A model generated the notes under the pieces. That model was not told the DNA's origin and ran no database searches. It saw only the letters and a program-made list of their open reading frames with translations. From Camelus bactrianus (lineage: Eukaryota > Chordata > Mammalia > Artiodactyla > Camelidae), in contig NC_133557.1 in assembly GCF_048773025.1 (NCBI RefSeq), forward strand, positions 11,238,001-11,302,000: a DNA stretch of 64,000 bases, in the 5' to 3' direction. Of the stretch, positions 1 through 12,639 are shown piece after piece. The translations under genes were made by a program, and so were the position numbers. Every line of letters starts with the position of its first letter. Within the stretch, counting starts at the first letter, position 1.

Positions 1-525
1 AAACATTTTACTTACTAGATTACCAGTGTATTATAAAAATGTATAACTCAGGAACAGTCAGATGGAAGAGTTGCATAGGGCAAGGTATGTGGGAAGGGGC
101 ACAGAGCTTCCATGCTCTCTCTGGGTGCCCCACCCAGATTCACCTCTCTGAATCCCCGCGTGTTCACAACCCATGAGCTCTGTGAACCCATCTTTTTGGG
201 GTTTTATGAAGACTTCATAACATAGATACAGTTGATTAAATCATCAGCCATTGGTGATTGAACTCAACCTCCAGTCCTCCTCCCCTCCCTGAAGGGGGAT
301 GATGGTGAAAGTTCCAACCCTCTATCACCTGTTTGGTTCCCCTGGCAACCAGCCCCCATCCTGGGGTGCTTTCCAAAAGTCACTTAATTAACATAACAAA
401 AGAACTTTGATTACTCTCTTCACTTAGGAAATTTCAAGGGTTTTAGGAGCTCTGTGCTACAAACAGGGACAAGGACCAAATATATGTTTCTTATTATAAA
501 TCACAGCTCACAAATCTCACAGTGC
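1..525 (-). repeat. ERVL-class LTR, cut by the window edge
   Basis: A solo LTR fossil in minus orientation. It shares long stretches with the copy at 15380-16185, including the segment around 'aactcaggaacag', the 'ggttcccctggcaaccag' block and the end 'ttcttattataaatcaca'. It looks like an ERVL-class (MLT2-like) LTR from memory of the consensus; the subfamily is uncertain. It is old and diverged, and no internal region is attached on the right. Confidence 0.6.
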
Positions 526-859
526 ACAGGTGAGCTTAAGAGTAGTCCAGTGAGTTGAGGAAAATTTGTACACCAGTTTCAAGGCTCCCTCACTATGGTC
601 CCTTCCTCTGAAGCCAGTGCACATCTCCGCCAACATCTCCCTGGAAAGGGAAGATATGTCCTACACACAATGTCATGTGATGAAGCAACTTGCCCTACTT
701 CCCACAATACCACACCTGGTAAGAGGTGGAGGGCTTCAGAGGCTATTCTCATACTATGACATTATAAACCCTCATACAGGGGCCATTGCAGCTCCACTGG
801 GGAAGGCTTCAGGGAAGACAGTATATCCAGGTGTCTTGGGCATAAATATGGTTGTATAG

Positions 860-960
860 CCTTGGGCAGGCACTTCCATTTCTTGCTCTATACCATGAGG
901 AAAAGCATGTCTCCTGTCTGAGCCTCAATGACCCCATCTGTAAAATGGGTCCACCTGAGT
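860..960 (+). repeat. MIR SINE fragment
   Basis: Diverged MIR core: 'gccttgggcaggcac', then 'gagcctcaatgaccccatctgtaaaatggg'-like wording, which is the usual MIR 3' part. It lies just upstream of the first coding exon of BPIFA4. Confidence 0.5.
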
Positions 961-1055
961 TCTGTAGCCATCCTGCACTCAAGTTCTGATCCTCTCAGAG
1001 AATGACCCACAACTCACCCTGTCTGCCCTGCTTCCCCACAGGTACCTGACCCAAG

Positions 1056-4000
1056 ATGCTGAAGGTCTCCGGCCTCTTTGTTCTTCTCTGTGGGCTGCTT
1101 GCTTCATCCTCTGCTCAAGAAGTCCTGTCCCAGATCACCAATGGTAAGACTGTCTAGCCTTGGGTCGTGCCTAGTCTCTGTCAGACCCATAAGACTCCCC
1201 TAGAGGTCTAGGTCATTAACCAATGTCAGTTAAGTTCTTATTAGCATAGTGTCTGGGGCACAGTTAACACCATTAATCATTAGCTGTTCTGATCATCACT
1301 ATGTTACTATATTTAACCCTATTCTCCCAAGAATCCCCTCTTTCCTGTCTCTTGCCCTGTTTCATCTATTAAGATCCACCATCAAACCCTCTTGTCCACC
1401 TCTCCTATCATCCCACACTCACTCACTCCCCTCCGGCCACAGCAGCCTCTGCAGCATATTAAGCGCACCCCAGGACCTTTGTACTTGCTATACCCTCTGC
1501 CTGGAACACTCTTCTCTTATCAGCAGAGTTCCTTTTCTTCCTTCAGGTCTGAGCTAAAATTCTACATTTGCAGAAAGACCTTCCTGGACCGCCCTACATG
1601 TATTAGCACCCTCACCCAATACCCTCAATTTCTCACTCGGCCTTTTATTTTTTCCTTCATAGACATAAATAGCATGGAGCAGAATGCACCAGTATGGTCA
1701 GTATGGCTTAGTGGTTAAAATGTTGACAATGTTTTATGTATTACTTGGGAGATAGTCTCTGCTCAGAGACTCTCTAAGTGTCTCCCCTCATCACCGAACC
1801 AGCCCAGTTTCACCCCCAGCCTCCTCATCAGCCAAAATCTGAAGAGTTAACACCTGGCATAGCCCAGGATCACCAGGACCAGGCTCCAGAGCTCTGGCTG
1901 ATGTTCTTTCTGATTGGCTGGTGCCATGCCAAGCTGGTTGCTAAATATTTTGCAACAAGCCCCCTTCCAACACTTCTTTGCCCCCGCCTCCTGCGTGTCT
2001 CTTTATTCACTCCTCTGTCGTCTCTCTCCCCTCACCCTCCCTGGAACACCAGCTCCATGAGGGCAGAGAGTTCTGCCTGTTCTCACTGGTGCAGCCCCAT
2101 CCCTGGCATGGCCCTGGCACACCACAGGCCCCTATGAGTATTCACTGAATGACTATGTCTAGAACTTGGACCAGCACCCAGCAGGCCAGAAAGACTAGAT
2201 GAATGTAGAGTAAGCACCTCATGAAGGATATACTCAGAGGTCAAGTTTACATCTGAGAATCTTTGGCATCTCAACATCTAATTGGGTTTGGTTGTGGGGT
2301 GGGAACTTGTTTTTCAGCTTTGACCCAAGAACTTCTCAGTGAGGGCTTTCTTCCCAGCCTGCAGACAATTGAACTCCAAAGCTCGTTGAAGAATGTCTTC
2401 AGCCCCGCAACAGACCTCCTGGACATCAGTAGAGACAGCAATTTTAGGTGAGTGGCCCTGATCACAAACCCCAGGTCCAGGCTCTCCTGGTTGGTTGGTT
2501 TGTTAGAGCTGCCCCCACCCTTCTGAGTCTACAGAGGCCCTTTCCTCATCTAACAGCCCTTCCAGCGCTGAGGCCCTGACATCCACCCACTGGCTGGAAG
2601 AAGTTCCCACAGTGGGTGAAGGGGTGGGATGTGCAGAAGCTGGGGAGGTGGACAGACAGGAGTTTGGTCTGGGAGGAGGATGGCTGTTCATCACCCTGAG
2701 AGCACCACCAGCTCCGGCATCAACTCCTGCCTCTGTTGAAAGGGGAATTATAGCCTCTACCCCCAGAGGACTGTGGTGAACAGTATATGAAATAATGTAT
2801 ATAAAATGTTTGCACAGCTCCCCACCCTTAGTAAGACCCCAAGCGGCAGTGACAGTAACAGTAACCTCTATAATACGGATGTGGTAACAGAAGAATCAAT
2901 GCTGTCTGACCACCAGAGTGAAGAAGACCCGGATCCCTGTCCTAACACATCTAATTTAACTGCTGATCCCACCCTCGGCCCCACCCGCCTGCTCCTGCCC
3001 GTACCCGGTCCATCTCAGTTAGTGATGGCTCCATCCATGTGGTTGCTCTGGCCAAAAATCCGGATGTCGTCTTAGACTCCTCGCTTTCCCTCACGCCCAC
3101 ATCCAGCCTATCAGCCCTACCTTCAAAACACACCCAAGCATCTGACTATTTTCTCCAGTTTCTCTGGTCTGAGCCACCATCGCCTCCCCGCTGACTTACT
3201 GTTGAAGGATCCTCTGCTTCCACTTTAACCTCTCCCCCTCCATTCTGCGCCACCAGTATCCAGAAGAATCAAGAAGTATGTCAGATTCTGTAAATCCCTT
3301 GCCCAAACCCTCCAGTGTCTTCTCGTTGCTCTCAGAACCAAACCCAAAGTCCTTATCACTGGCCCAACTACCTCCCTCATCTCCTCTCCTACTAGTCTTC
3401 CCTCACCCACTTCCCACCAGCCACACTGAGCCTGTTGCTGTTCCTTAAACATGCCAGCCAAGTTCCAGCCTCAGGGCCTTTGCACCTGCTGTCTTCAGCC
3501 TGGCCCTTTCTTCCCCTGGCTAATCTCATGACTTGTACTCTCACTTTATTCATGACTCCACCCAAATGTCACCTCCTCTGAGAAGGCTTCCCTGACTACC
3601 CTGCCTAAAACTCCATTCTTCCCAATGCCACCCTCTGTCACCTGATCCTGCAGGGCCTTTTCTTCACAGCACCTATCGCCTTGCACATTTTACCTGTATT
3701 CATTTACTGGGTTTATTGTTTTGTGCACACACACTTTCCCTAAGCATGTGCTATACATGGCTCCCAATCTTTTCCTTACTATTTATTCACTCATTTATTC
3801 CAGCCTGCTTGGTACTGGCCAAAGGACTGGATGCAATCATTCTGAGGTACATTAAAACAAGAGCCTCTTTCTGCTAAGGCTGCATTCCCAGTGCTTATAA
3901 CACATAGTAGCTGTGCCATAAATCACATGATTAACAAGCGAGTAACTATCTTTGCACACTTTCAGTTTCTGCCCTGCAGGGGACCTGCCTTTGCATAAAG

Positions 4001-7000
4001 TGAGGTCTGCCTTCAGCTGGAGCTGCAACCTCCCCCTGTTGTGCTCTTTCTTCACCCAGAATACAGCTGAGAGACCCTGAACTCCTTCAGGTCTCCCTCC
4101 AGGACTCCCACAACAACAACGAGGCCGAGTTACTGGTAGCATTGTTATTTTCTATCCAAGTGAAGTAAGTAAAGCTGTGAGTTTCATGTACAGCTCTGTC
4201 CACTTTTACACAGGTGTGCAGCAGGGAAGGGGGAAGCAGCCATAATTAAAGGGCATCCGGCACAATTTCGGAAAGATTCATTGTGTGGTTGGGACGGAAC
4301 GCCCTCCCTCTCTGGGCCTGGGTCACCCTGTGTGTAGAATTAGGACCTGAAGACTACTTGAATGCTCCCATCCTGGGGCTCCTCCGGGGTAAGGAGGGAG
4401 GTAAAGCAACTTTCTATTCCCTGCTTCATCCAAAGAGCCCCCACTCACTAATTTGAACTTCATGAGCCCATTTAGCTCTGACTGAATATGATTTAAGATG
4501 AGGACTTAGGAATTGGCTCTAGACCCCACTCCTCGCCGCCAATGCCTAGAGAGCTTTTTGGGTCTACATGGTGTACTTTTAGAGAGCATGGGCATTCTTC
4601 AGTACATTACAGCTTTCACCTCTCCCTGTGAAACTAAGCTGTGGTCTATTTCATTCATTTCCATTTCCAGTCTGGCCCTTGAGGCAGTGGATTTTGAGAC
4701 ATCTGAAAGAGTACTTTCCAAAGTCTCAGTTTCTTGCTTTTGATAGGATGTTATTCTTGAAATTAACTTTTTCCTTTCTAACTGTCCCCTGAACCAGAGG
4801 TAGTATCAGTCATACATCCTGAATGCCAATGGCTGGAGTCATTCCCATTCTCTAGTCCTGAATCACCTCTTCCAAACAATGAGGAAAGAATCATAATAGG
4901 GGGATTTTGAGGGTCCTGTGCAAACATGGGAACCCTCATTCTAGAAATAAACAAGGGTGTAGTGAGCTCTGAAATTCTCTTCCACCAGCCTTAACTCTTC
5001 CCTCCTGCAGGTTCCCAGCTCTTAATTCCCTTCTATTTCAAGTGCGGACAAATATGAAAATCCAGCTTCATTTGGAGAAGGATGTAGATGGCAGATACCT
5101 ACTCGCCTTTGGGCACTGCAGGCTCGTTCCAGAAAGTGTATGGATCGAACCTAGAAGTTTGTGAGTTCTCCGTCTTTCTCTCTCTGGATCCAGCTGGTTA
5201 TGATGAAGCCCATCTTAAGGCTTCACCTGAAAGATGTCACCAGCAAAACAGTACCTTCCAAAATGAGCCTTTTGTATGCAGCAGGTTGTGCATCCTATAA
5301 ATAGAACATCATGTCAATGAAAAATTGTGTTTATTATAAAAATAATAACTTTATGGACATGAAGAGAGGTTTACTGCATAGCACTGAGGACAAAGAAAAG
5401 AGGATCACTTGATCATTGGTTGGTATTTAGATATTTCTGAATTTTTTGCTATCATAAGTCATCCTGAGCATTTTGATACATTTTTCCAAAAATAGAATTA
5501 TAAATAGAATCATTTATTTATTGTAGATTTCTAAAATTATTGAAAAAGTATAAACATTTTTATGACTTTTAAATTCTAAGGCATATAATAGTTTTAAGAC
5601 GTTTCAAATCACTTACAAATACTTGGCGAATAGAATTGAACTAAGTGACATGTTTCTGGCCGGTATTAATCAGTTTCACTACATATTCACTGAATACCAA
5701 TTGTTCTCTTCAGTAGGTAGGAAATATCATGAATGCAATTATTTTCTCTTTTTTCTTTTTTTTTCCTTTTGGCTACCAGTAGTAGTCTATGACATTTCCT
5801 TTACTAGTCTATGACATTTCCTCTTCAGAGTTACCATTTTCAAAGGTTTGCACTTTTATTAACTAGAGTTTTAGTGTTTTCTTATAAATTTATAATCTCT
5901 TTTTTACAATCGTCTTTGGTAAGATTTTTCTTTTAAACTCAGGCTGACATCCACAATTAACTGAATGCAATAGCCATCACCAATGTATTTTATACTGTGT
6001 CTTTTTCACTTCTGCATTGTTTATTTTGACTCATCTCCCAGTCTCTCACAGTTACAAGAAAGGACTGAGTGTGGACTCCTTTCTGAAACCATACAGGTCT
6101 GGTACTGTCCTCTGGTCATGTTCAAACATAAGTGAGAACCAGGCCAGCTACAGCCTCCCTGACTCACAGCCATCTCCCCCTAGGAAGACTATATATGGCT
6201 CCCGTGTTTTTTGATACATTGAAGAAAATAAGTCCCGTTTTTTGCGGGACATCTGAGATGTTAGGCTGGAAGTGGTAGATCAACTGACATACATAAAAGG
6301 GTTTTATAGAATAAAGACACAGACCCATTGCCTGAGATTTAGATTTACCCTGACCCACTAGTCACTCAAGTGACTCATTAGGGACTGAGTCATGAATACA
6401 AAGATACCTTTTCACTGCTGTTTCCTGCTTCTTTTTCACCTCCCCTCACTGAAGAATGATAATATACCATTCTTTCCATGAATACACAACCATCTGGCCA
6501 AGGAGATAAGTTCTATTGTAGCATTAGATAATCAGAGAAATGGGAGAGTCGGCCAGAGAGGACTCAGGGTTGGCTAGAGAGGTCAGGAAGGACTTTCTGG
6601 AGGAAACTGGTTGGCTGGACCTAGAAGGGTGATAGGAGTTGAAGAAGGCTTTCCAGGAGAGAAAACAAAATAGACACAGAGAGGGAAATAAGAGGAGCAA
6701 TGATAAGGGCAAGAGGATTGAAATTGAAAGATTAATTTTAAGGAGCCCTAAGAGGTAGGTCAGAGCAGGAGGGCAAGGCTGGGTCATGAAGCACACTGGA
6801 AACAAGGAGTAGACTTTAAGCAATTTGGGGTCCATTGAGCAAAGAAGTGAGATGAAGAAAGGAGGATTTGGGAGAAATTAATCTGTTCTACCAACTTCTG
6901 TCATTCTTCATTTAGAAACACCCGGATATCAAATTTTGTTGTGGGAAACGTGGAGAAAATCCTGAAAAACCTAATCATCAATAATTTGGGAGCCAACGTA

Positions 7001-8892
7001 AGTCTACAAAACCAGATTACTTCAGTTTTTGAGTCTGATGCTCGGAGGTTGGTGGATTGGCTCTTCTTGATAAATTGGGGGAAAAAATGCCCCAGAAAGG
7101 AGAGTTAGGGAGAGAGGAAATGGCATTTATTAAGCTCCCATTCTGCAACAAGACACACGTGAGGTTTTTTAGAGACATTATTTAATTCTTGAGGTCAAAA
7201 TTGGCATCTGTATGACTGAAGGTGAGTTGATAAGCCTCACCAAGACTCCATTTCCTTATCTGTAAAATAAGTAAAAGTAATAATAAAATTAATAGCTAAT
7301 ATTCTTTAAGCTCACAGATACTGTGCCAAGTATCTTAGATGGATCTTCTTATCTCATTCTCCTAACAGTCTTATACTTCAGGTAACAATATTATCTCCAT
7401 TTTCCAGATTTAAGAAGAAGTCTGAGAAGAATGACTTACCCAAGTCATATAACTGCCAATTGGCTCAGCTGACATAGGATCCTAGGGCAATCTGTCTGTC
7501 CCCCAAAACCACTTTATTACTTGATTTTTCCCTAGGATGCATTGGCTTAGAAGAAGAACTTGCCTTGATTACTCCCATTCACGCTCTGGTTGGTAGAATC
7601 CTCCTCCTGACTCTTGCATATTTCCTTGTCTTGCAGGTATGTCCCCTCATTAATTCATGGCTCTATAACCTGAACCCGCAGGTGGCTAATGAGCTGATTA
7701 GTAAGTGCTGGCAGTGGGAAGGGACAGGAACACTTTGGGAGAAAACTCCAACCCCTCCTTCACCCTTCATCTCTCGTGCCCTTACCTCACCTTGACACTT
7801 CTCCCAAATCAAAAATCCCGACCCTCCTGAGGTGGAACAGTCCCTAATAATAACAGTCCTAATGAACTCAGCCACCGTTTATTGAGGGAGTCCTGTGCGC
7901 CAAGCCCAGGGCTAAACATCTTGTTTGCGCTAGTCACTGACCCTCCACCACTAGTTAATTACATGCTACTTCCAATTCTATTATGATCCCAAAAGCCTAG
8001 AGAAGCTGAGATATGAATGGAGGCTTCTCTGGGGGAGAAAACTGTCTCCATTATCCTCCTCCTAAACTTTGGATGTTCAATTATGAACAGAAAATTGGCC
8101 TAGTTTCAGCCAAGACAAAAACTGCTTCCTTCCAGTAGTCTCTACCTCCAAGCACCCGAAGTTTCCACATCTGCCAGAACCCCAAACAATCATGCAAGAT
8201 TGAATCTCAGCAACTGAGAATTCCCACATGGAATCTGCAAACCAATAGAATTGCTGGGTTGAAAGAACTCTTTCTTCCTTCACTGAGTATTTACTAATTC
8301 TACCAAGTGCTAGACGCTGGAGGTTCTCTCCCAGCAAGCAGTTTTCTGGCCTCTGCTCACATCCCTCCACTGACAGGAGCTCACTGCTTATGAGGTAGGA
8401 GGCTCGAGGCAGTTAATCTAGATGAGCCTTAAAGCTCCCAAAGGTTGGTCCGCAGGCTCCCCAAAGTAAATATGAGTGGAGTAGCTCAACCAACACCCTC
8501 ACCCTGCTCATATTGGACCACCACTTTAGAGAGGTGGCCAGGAAAATGGAGACTCTGGTTGCTGTAAGGCAAACTTCCTCCATAGTCTCATTTCAGTGTA
8601 TAGCTCTCAAGTGATTCTCTGGGAAGGACCGTTGTTACCAATTTATGGATGAGAAAAATGAGGCCCAGAACTATGAGTGAAATGGTCAGAATCAGCCAGT
8701 GACAAAGAGCCTCCAGCCCTAGCCTCCTGTCTCCAAGCCTTTGGCTCACTCCCCAACCCTGCCCTGCACCCAGTAAGAGCAGAGGAGACTCCCTTGGCCT
8801 CTCTGATACGTCTTCACTCCCACTGTCTGAAGTATCTGTTTTGCATTCTAGATGTGCTGCTGCAGCATAGCTCGCACCAAGTTGCCATCTAA
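1056..8892 (+). CDS. BPIFA4: BPIFA4, latherin-like secreted BPI-fold protein (complete, 7 coding exons)
   Basis: The joined exons 1056-1143, 2318-2447, 4060-4164, 5011-5160, 6916-6997, 7637-7700 and 8852-8892 give 660 nt, a 219-residue protein with stop TAA. Every junction is AG/GT, with intron phases 1,2,2,2,0,1. The start MLKVSGLFVLLCGLL resembles horse latherin, as do ALTQ in exon 2, LAFGHC in exon 4 and VCPLINS in exon 6. Residues 1-20 form a signal peptide (cleavage likely at SSSA/Q). Cys144 and Cys187 are the family disulfide pair. Leucine is about 19% of residues by my count, and I saw no N-glycosylation sequon. Horse latherin (228 aa) is a surfactant of sweat and saliva; by homology this is a secreted amphipathic surfactant-like protein. 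The human counterpart BPIFA4P is a pseudogene, whereas I see no disabling change here. The C-terminal 13 residues differ most from latherin. The non-coding first exon is probably upstream of the window; the exon holding ATG begins near 1042 after 'ccccacag'. Confidence 0.9.
1420..1665 (+). repeat. L2 LINE fragment (3' region)
   Basis: Typical L2 sense wording: 'cctttgtacttgctat', 'ccctctgcctggaacactctt', 'ggtctgagctaaaattc', 'agaccttcctggaccgccct'. It lies in BPIFA4 intron 1. Confidence 0.65.
2035..2155 (+). repeat. L2 LINE 3' end
   Basis: L2 terminal wording: 'ctccatgagggcagagagttctg' and 'catccctggcatggccctggcac', ending 'ttcactgaatgactatg'. It may be the continuation of the L2 at 1420 after about 370 bases of unplaced sequence. 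Confidence 0.55.
3150..3800 (+). repeat. L2 LINE fragment
   Basis: L2 sense wording: 'cagggcctttgcacctgctg', 'caaatgtcacctcctctgagaaggcttccctgac', 'ttcttcacagcacctatc', 'catttactgggtttattg'. It fills most of BPIFA4 intron 2. Confidence 0.7.
6530..6860 (-). repeat. L2 LINE fragment, antisense
   Basis: Purine-rich L2 antisense wording: 'gagaggtcaggaaggactttctggagg', 'aggctttccaggagag', 'agtagactttaagcaatttgggg'. It ends just upstream of BPIFA4 coding exon 5. The rest of intron 4 (5161-6529) is AT-rich with no feature I can name. Confidence 0.5.
7120..7500 (-). repeat. MIR SINE, antisense
   Basis: MIR antisense wording: 'tctcattctcctaacagtctta', 'attatctccattttccagattta', 'gacttacccaagtcatataactg'. 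It lies in BPIFA4 intron 5. Confidence 0.5.
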
Positions 8893-8931
8893 ATATCCCC
8901 AAAGTGAAGAAGCCAGGTTTGTACCAATCCG
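8893..8931 (+). other. BPIFA4: BPIFA4 3' UTR part of coding exon 7, with probable donor
   Basis: After the TAA at 8890-8892 the exon probably runs to 8931, where CCG/GTAAGA makes a good splice donor. BPIFA1 likewise has a 3' UTR intron shortly after its stop. An alternative weaker donor is at 8917 (CAG/GTTTGT). I could not place the final exon or its poly(A) signal. Confidence 0.4.
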
Positions 8932-9004
8932 GTAAGACATCAGAGTATCTTCCATTCCTTAGTGCTTGGCCTTTACGGTCATTATAAATGTGTGATTCAT
9001 TCAT

Positions 9005-9510
9005 TCATAAAATTTCAGTTTAGGGACCTACTACGTGCTAGATACTAGGGATACAACCATGAACAACACAAAGACTCTTCTCTCCTGGGGTTTGTATCCT
9101 AGTTCGGTGTTCTAACAATGAACTAGGAAATCAGTACATAGTCAGTTAAATTCCAGAGAATGGTACTTCGAAGAAAACAAAGTAGGAGAGTGACTAGGGT
9201 GGAGGCAGGGAGGAAGGCATCAAATTAAGAGAGCATAGGCCAGCAGAAGGTGCTTTGAGGAGGTCTTTCACCTGAACCTGAATGATCAAGTGGAAATTGT
9301 GCCAAGCCCCAGGGGGAAAGAACGTCACAGGCAGAAGGATGAGCGTGTGCAAAAGCCCTGAAGGAATGAACTTGCCTTTTTGAAGCAAAGAAAGAAGAAC
9401 AATGTGCCTGGAGTGTGGAAGGGGCTCAGCTACAGGAAGTGTCTTTATAAGGATGCTATTTGGTGTAGAAAAGAGGGAGCTTTTTGTAAAAGAGGATGCC
9501 ATTATTCACT
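9005..9510 (-). repeat. L2 LINE, antisense
   Basis: L2 antisense wording begins at 'gggacctactacgtgctagatactagggatac', then 'gaggaggtctttcacctgaacctgaatga' and 'cagaaggatgagcgtgtgcaaaagccctgaagg'. Confidence 0.65.
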
Positions 9511-9529
9511 TATCATGTCTTTTTTGGGG

Positions 9530-9745
9530 GGTGGGGGCAATTATTTTGTGCTGAATACACTCTGCTCAAATGTCACCATCTCAGGTCTCTCAAAAAAGCC
9601 TATCTGCCACTCTCTTCCCTACCTTATTTTTCTTCATGACATTCATCTGACTTCCTACTGTATTACTCATTTCTTTTCTGTCTCCTGCACTAGAATGTAT
9701 ACTTCATGAAGGCAAAGACTTTGTCTTATTCCTTGTTTTATCCCA
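9530..9745 (+). repeat. L2 LINE fragment, sense
   Basis: L2 sense wording: 'tcaaatgtcaccatctcagg', 'tcctgcactagaatgtatacttcatgaaggcaaagactttgtc'. It has opposite orientation to the L2 just to the left. Confidence 0.6.
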
Positions 9746-9749
9746 GGTG

Positions 9750-10085
9750 ACAAGATTACAAAGATGGCTCACACATGGCCCTTGACCTCAAAAGCCCCCC
9801 GTGTAGTAAGGAATAAGGCAAATAAATAGGCAATTGTATATGCAAGTAAGGCACTCTGGTTGAGATTCTGTGGAAGTAGAGAGGCAAGATCCAGCAGCCC
9901 TGTCCGGGGACTTACTGGACGGCTTCACAGAGGAGGCAGGATTTAAACTGGGTGTTGAAAGACGATTAAGAGTTCCCTTGTGGGAAAAGACATTAAAGCA
10001 GAGGATACAGCTTGTGCAAATACACAGGAATTGGAAAGTATCTGTGTTCTGGACAATGGGGAGAAACTCTGGGTGCGTGGGGGAC
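9750..10085 (-). repeat. L2-like antisense fragment
   Basis: Wording such as 'ggatttaaactgggtgttgaaagacgattaagag' and 'gcagaggatacagcttgtgcaaatac' is like the antisense body of L2-type LINEs. The family assignment is tentative. Confidence 0.4.
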
Positions 10086-10111
10086 TAACTTAGTTATGTA
10101 GCATTCTAAGC

Positions 10112-10444
10112 CAATGCTGTTCAATAGAAATATAACACAAAACACATATGTAATTTTGAGTTTTTTAGTAACAACACTTTTAAAGGAAAAAGAAACAGAT
10201 TATATTAACTTTAGCAAAAAAGTTTATTTACCCAGTATACCCAAAATATTGTCATGTCGACATATAATCAATATGAAAATATTAATATATTAATGAAGCA
10301 TTTTATATTTTATTTTTGTACTAGGTCTTTGATAGCTAGTATGTATTTTATACATACAGCACATTTCAATTAGGGCTAGCTGTGTTTCAAGTGCTTAATA
10401 TCCACATCTGGCTATTAGATGCCATATTGGGCAGTACAGCTCTA
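10112..10444. mobile_element. Non-autonomous DNA transposon, probably hAT type
   Basis: The left end 'caatgctgttcaatagaa' and right end 'atattgggcagtacagctct' are imperfect terminal inverted repeats. The inside is AT-rich with no coding capacity. The length of about 330 bp and the end sequence fit an old hAT-Charlie-type MITE; the exact family name is uncertain. AT-rich sequence without other features follows to about 10680. Confidence 0.55.
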
Positions 10445-10689
10445 ACCAAGCTAATTTGCTGCTAGCTGCAAAACTTTGAGAGACCTAGAACATCTCATTT
10501 TATCCCCACCAATACATCACAGAAGTCCCAAACTGTGTCCCCTATACTGTATCCAGTTCACATACATATTTTATTAAGCCTAGAAAGTATACTATAAAAT
10601 TTGATATTTGTATATAAAATGTATTTTATTTATATTATTTACAATGTGTAAAATAAATTTATATTATTTATAGCGTGCATGAGTTGCCA

Positions 10690-12630
10690 ATATTAAAAGG
10701 AAGAAATATGTCTTTTGATCAACCAAAACATCTGGCAATATTTTACATCTTTGTGTCATGAATATGCCAATGTGAGGAGGAAGATCTGTCTTAGTTGATG
10801 AGAGTCCAAGGAACATCGAGAAATTGTTATCCAGGGATAGGCAGAGGATGGGCAGCTGGACAGGAATGTGTTTCAGCACCATGGATAGTGGACAGCAATA
10901 CTAATGTGAAAGAAGGTGGAGGAGGGGAAAGGCTCTCAGCTCTGGCTTACAGCTTCCTTAAAAAGAGTATGAGGTTGGCTAATATCTTGATTATCTCACA
11001 CAGAGTTAGATCCGGCTGGCTGGTCTCCTCCCTGGAATGTCCTCCAAGCTCCAGGCCGTCACTTGTGTAGATGTTCATGTTGATTATTTACCTGCTGCCT
11101 AGAATTTCATTAGCCACCCTGGACCCAAAGATTCCCTACTTCTCTGGGTATGAAGGCTATTTCCCTATAAATCCTCACCAAAATCCATGTGATGATTTCC
11201 CATAATCTACCCACAATAAATTTTTTGCAGCTCTGAACTGTGGACTGTCCAGCTTCCGTAGTTCCATGTGAGCAGGAGCAAAAATAGCCAGAGATGGTAG
11301 TGGGTCTGATCATAACAAAAGTTTGCAAGGTGGGGGAAGATGCCTGGTTAATTTAGCTTTTATCTCAGAAATACCTGAACACTCCGACCCAGAGTTTCCC
11401 CAAAGCTAAGGAACAAGGCTTCCTGTTTCAAATAAGATGTTTTCTGAACTGATTCTGTGACCTCGGGTAACTACAGCCTCTGGGCCACCGTCTCCCCACT
11501 GTGAAATGACAATGTTGGTCTAAGTGCCCTCAGGCAAGAACAGTCTACAAGTTGTGGTTTATGGAAGAAAGTTTATCTCTGTCCTGGTAACTCCATTTTT
11601 CTTCTCTGTGTCACAAAACTCCTTAAAAGACATAGATATTCACTACCTTGACTTCTTTATCTTCATCCATTGCTCGGTTTTGGATAATCTGGCTTCTTCC
11701 CCCAAATCCTCAAAATAACTTGCCCTAGGTCATCTATGAACTCCTTCAAGGCCAGTACCAAGGAACGCTTATTCACTGTTCATATTCTTCCATTCACCAG
11801 CATTTAACACTTTGAATGACTACTTCAACCTACTCCCCACCTGCTCCACCTCCTCTTTTTCATCCTTATTACTACCTTTATTCATGCCTGGCACTCTTCT
11901 GTGTCTTTAACATACATTACATCACTTACTCTTTTAAATAAGCTTTGTTGGTTATTAAGATTTTGCCTCTCACTTCCAAATCTATTGTTCTGTACTCTGC
12001 TTAGTGGTGTTGGTCTGGGACTCTGCAAACCACATATCTTCTTTGCTGGTTTGCTTCTTGTTAGAGTCTGCCAATAGAGTTTGCTAGAGGGAGACTGCAA
12101 AACTGGAAGAGGAGAAAAGAAAGCTCCTCTCTCCTGTTTGCTTCTATTCCTCTAAGCATCACCTGCCAATGGTTCTTTACCCAGCTAGGGAAAGTGGGTT
12201 TGAGCTTATCCATTTTTTTTTAATGCTCCTAAAACCAGCCTTATCAAGCCCCTTTAGAATACTGCACCAGCCAACAGGTATCCCTTCCTCTGAAGTTTTC
12301 TCCCCAGTTTAATGGGGTTCCTCCTTAAAGATCCTCAAAACTCATTCCCACCACTTTTTGTTGCCACAAGACCCATAACTAAGTTCAGATATCAGCAGGC
12401 TCCAGGGGGATAAAAATAAAGGATGGAATAACTTATGTACTTAAAATTGTTGCAATTTTTAGCAAATTTACATAAGCAGACACGGGGAATATTTTAGCAA
12501 TTTATTCTAAATATGTTAGACAAAGGAAGACAGACTATAGCACTGGGTTGTTCTTAATTAATTGATGGGTACATTTATCAGAGGTTCTAGATTTAATATT
12601 AGATCACACATCTGAAAATGGCTTAATAGT
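10690..12630. other. Intergenic stretch without a recognised feature
   Basis: Ordinary intergenic DNA of mixed composition. Reading both strands I found no BPIF-like exon (no 'GHC' or 'CPL' block with splice sites) and no confident repeat family. Confidence 0.4.
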
Positions 12631-12639
12631 TCACTGTGC

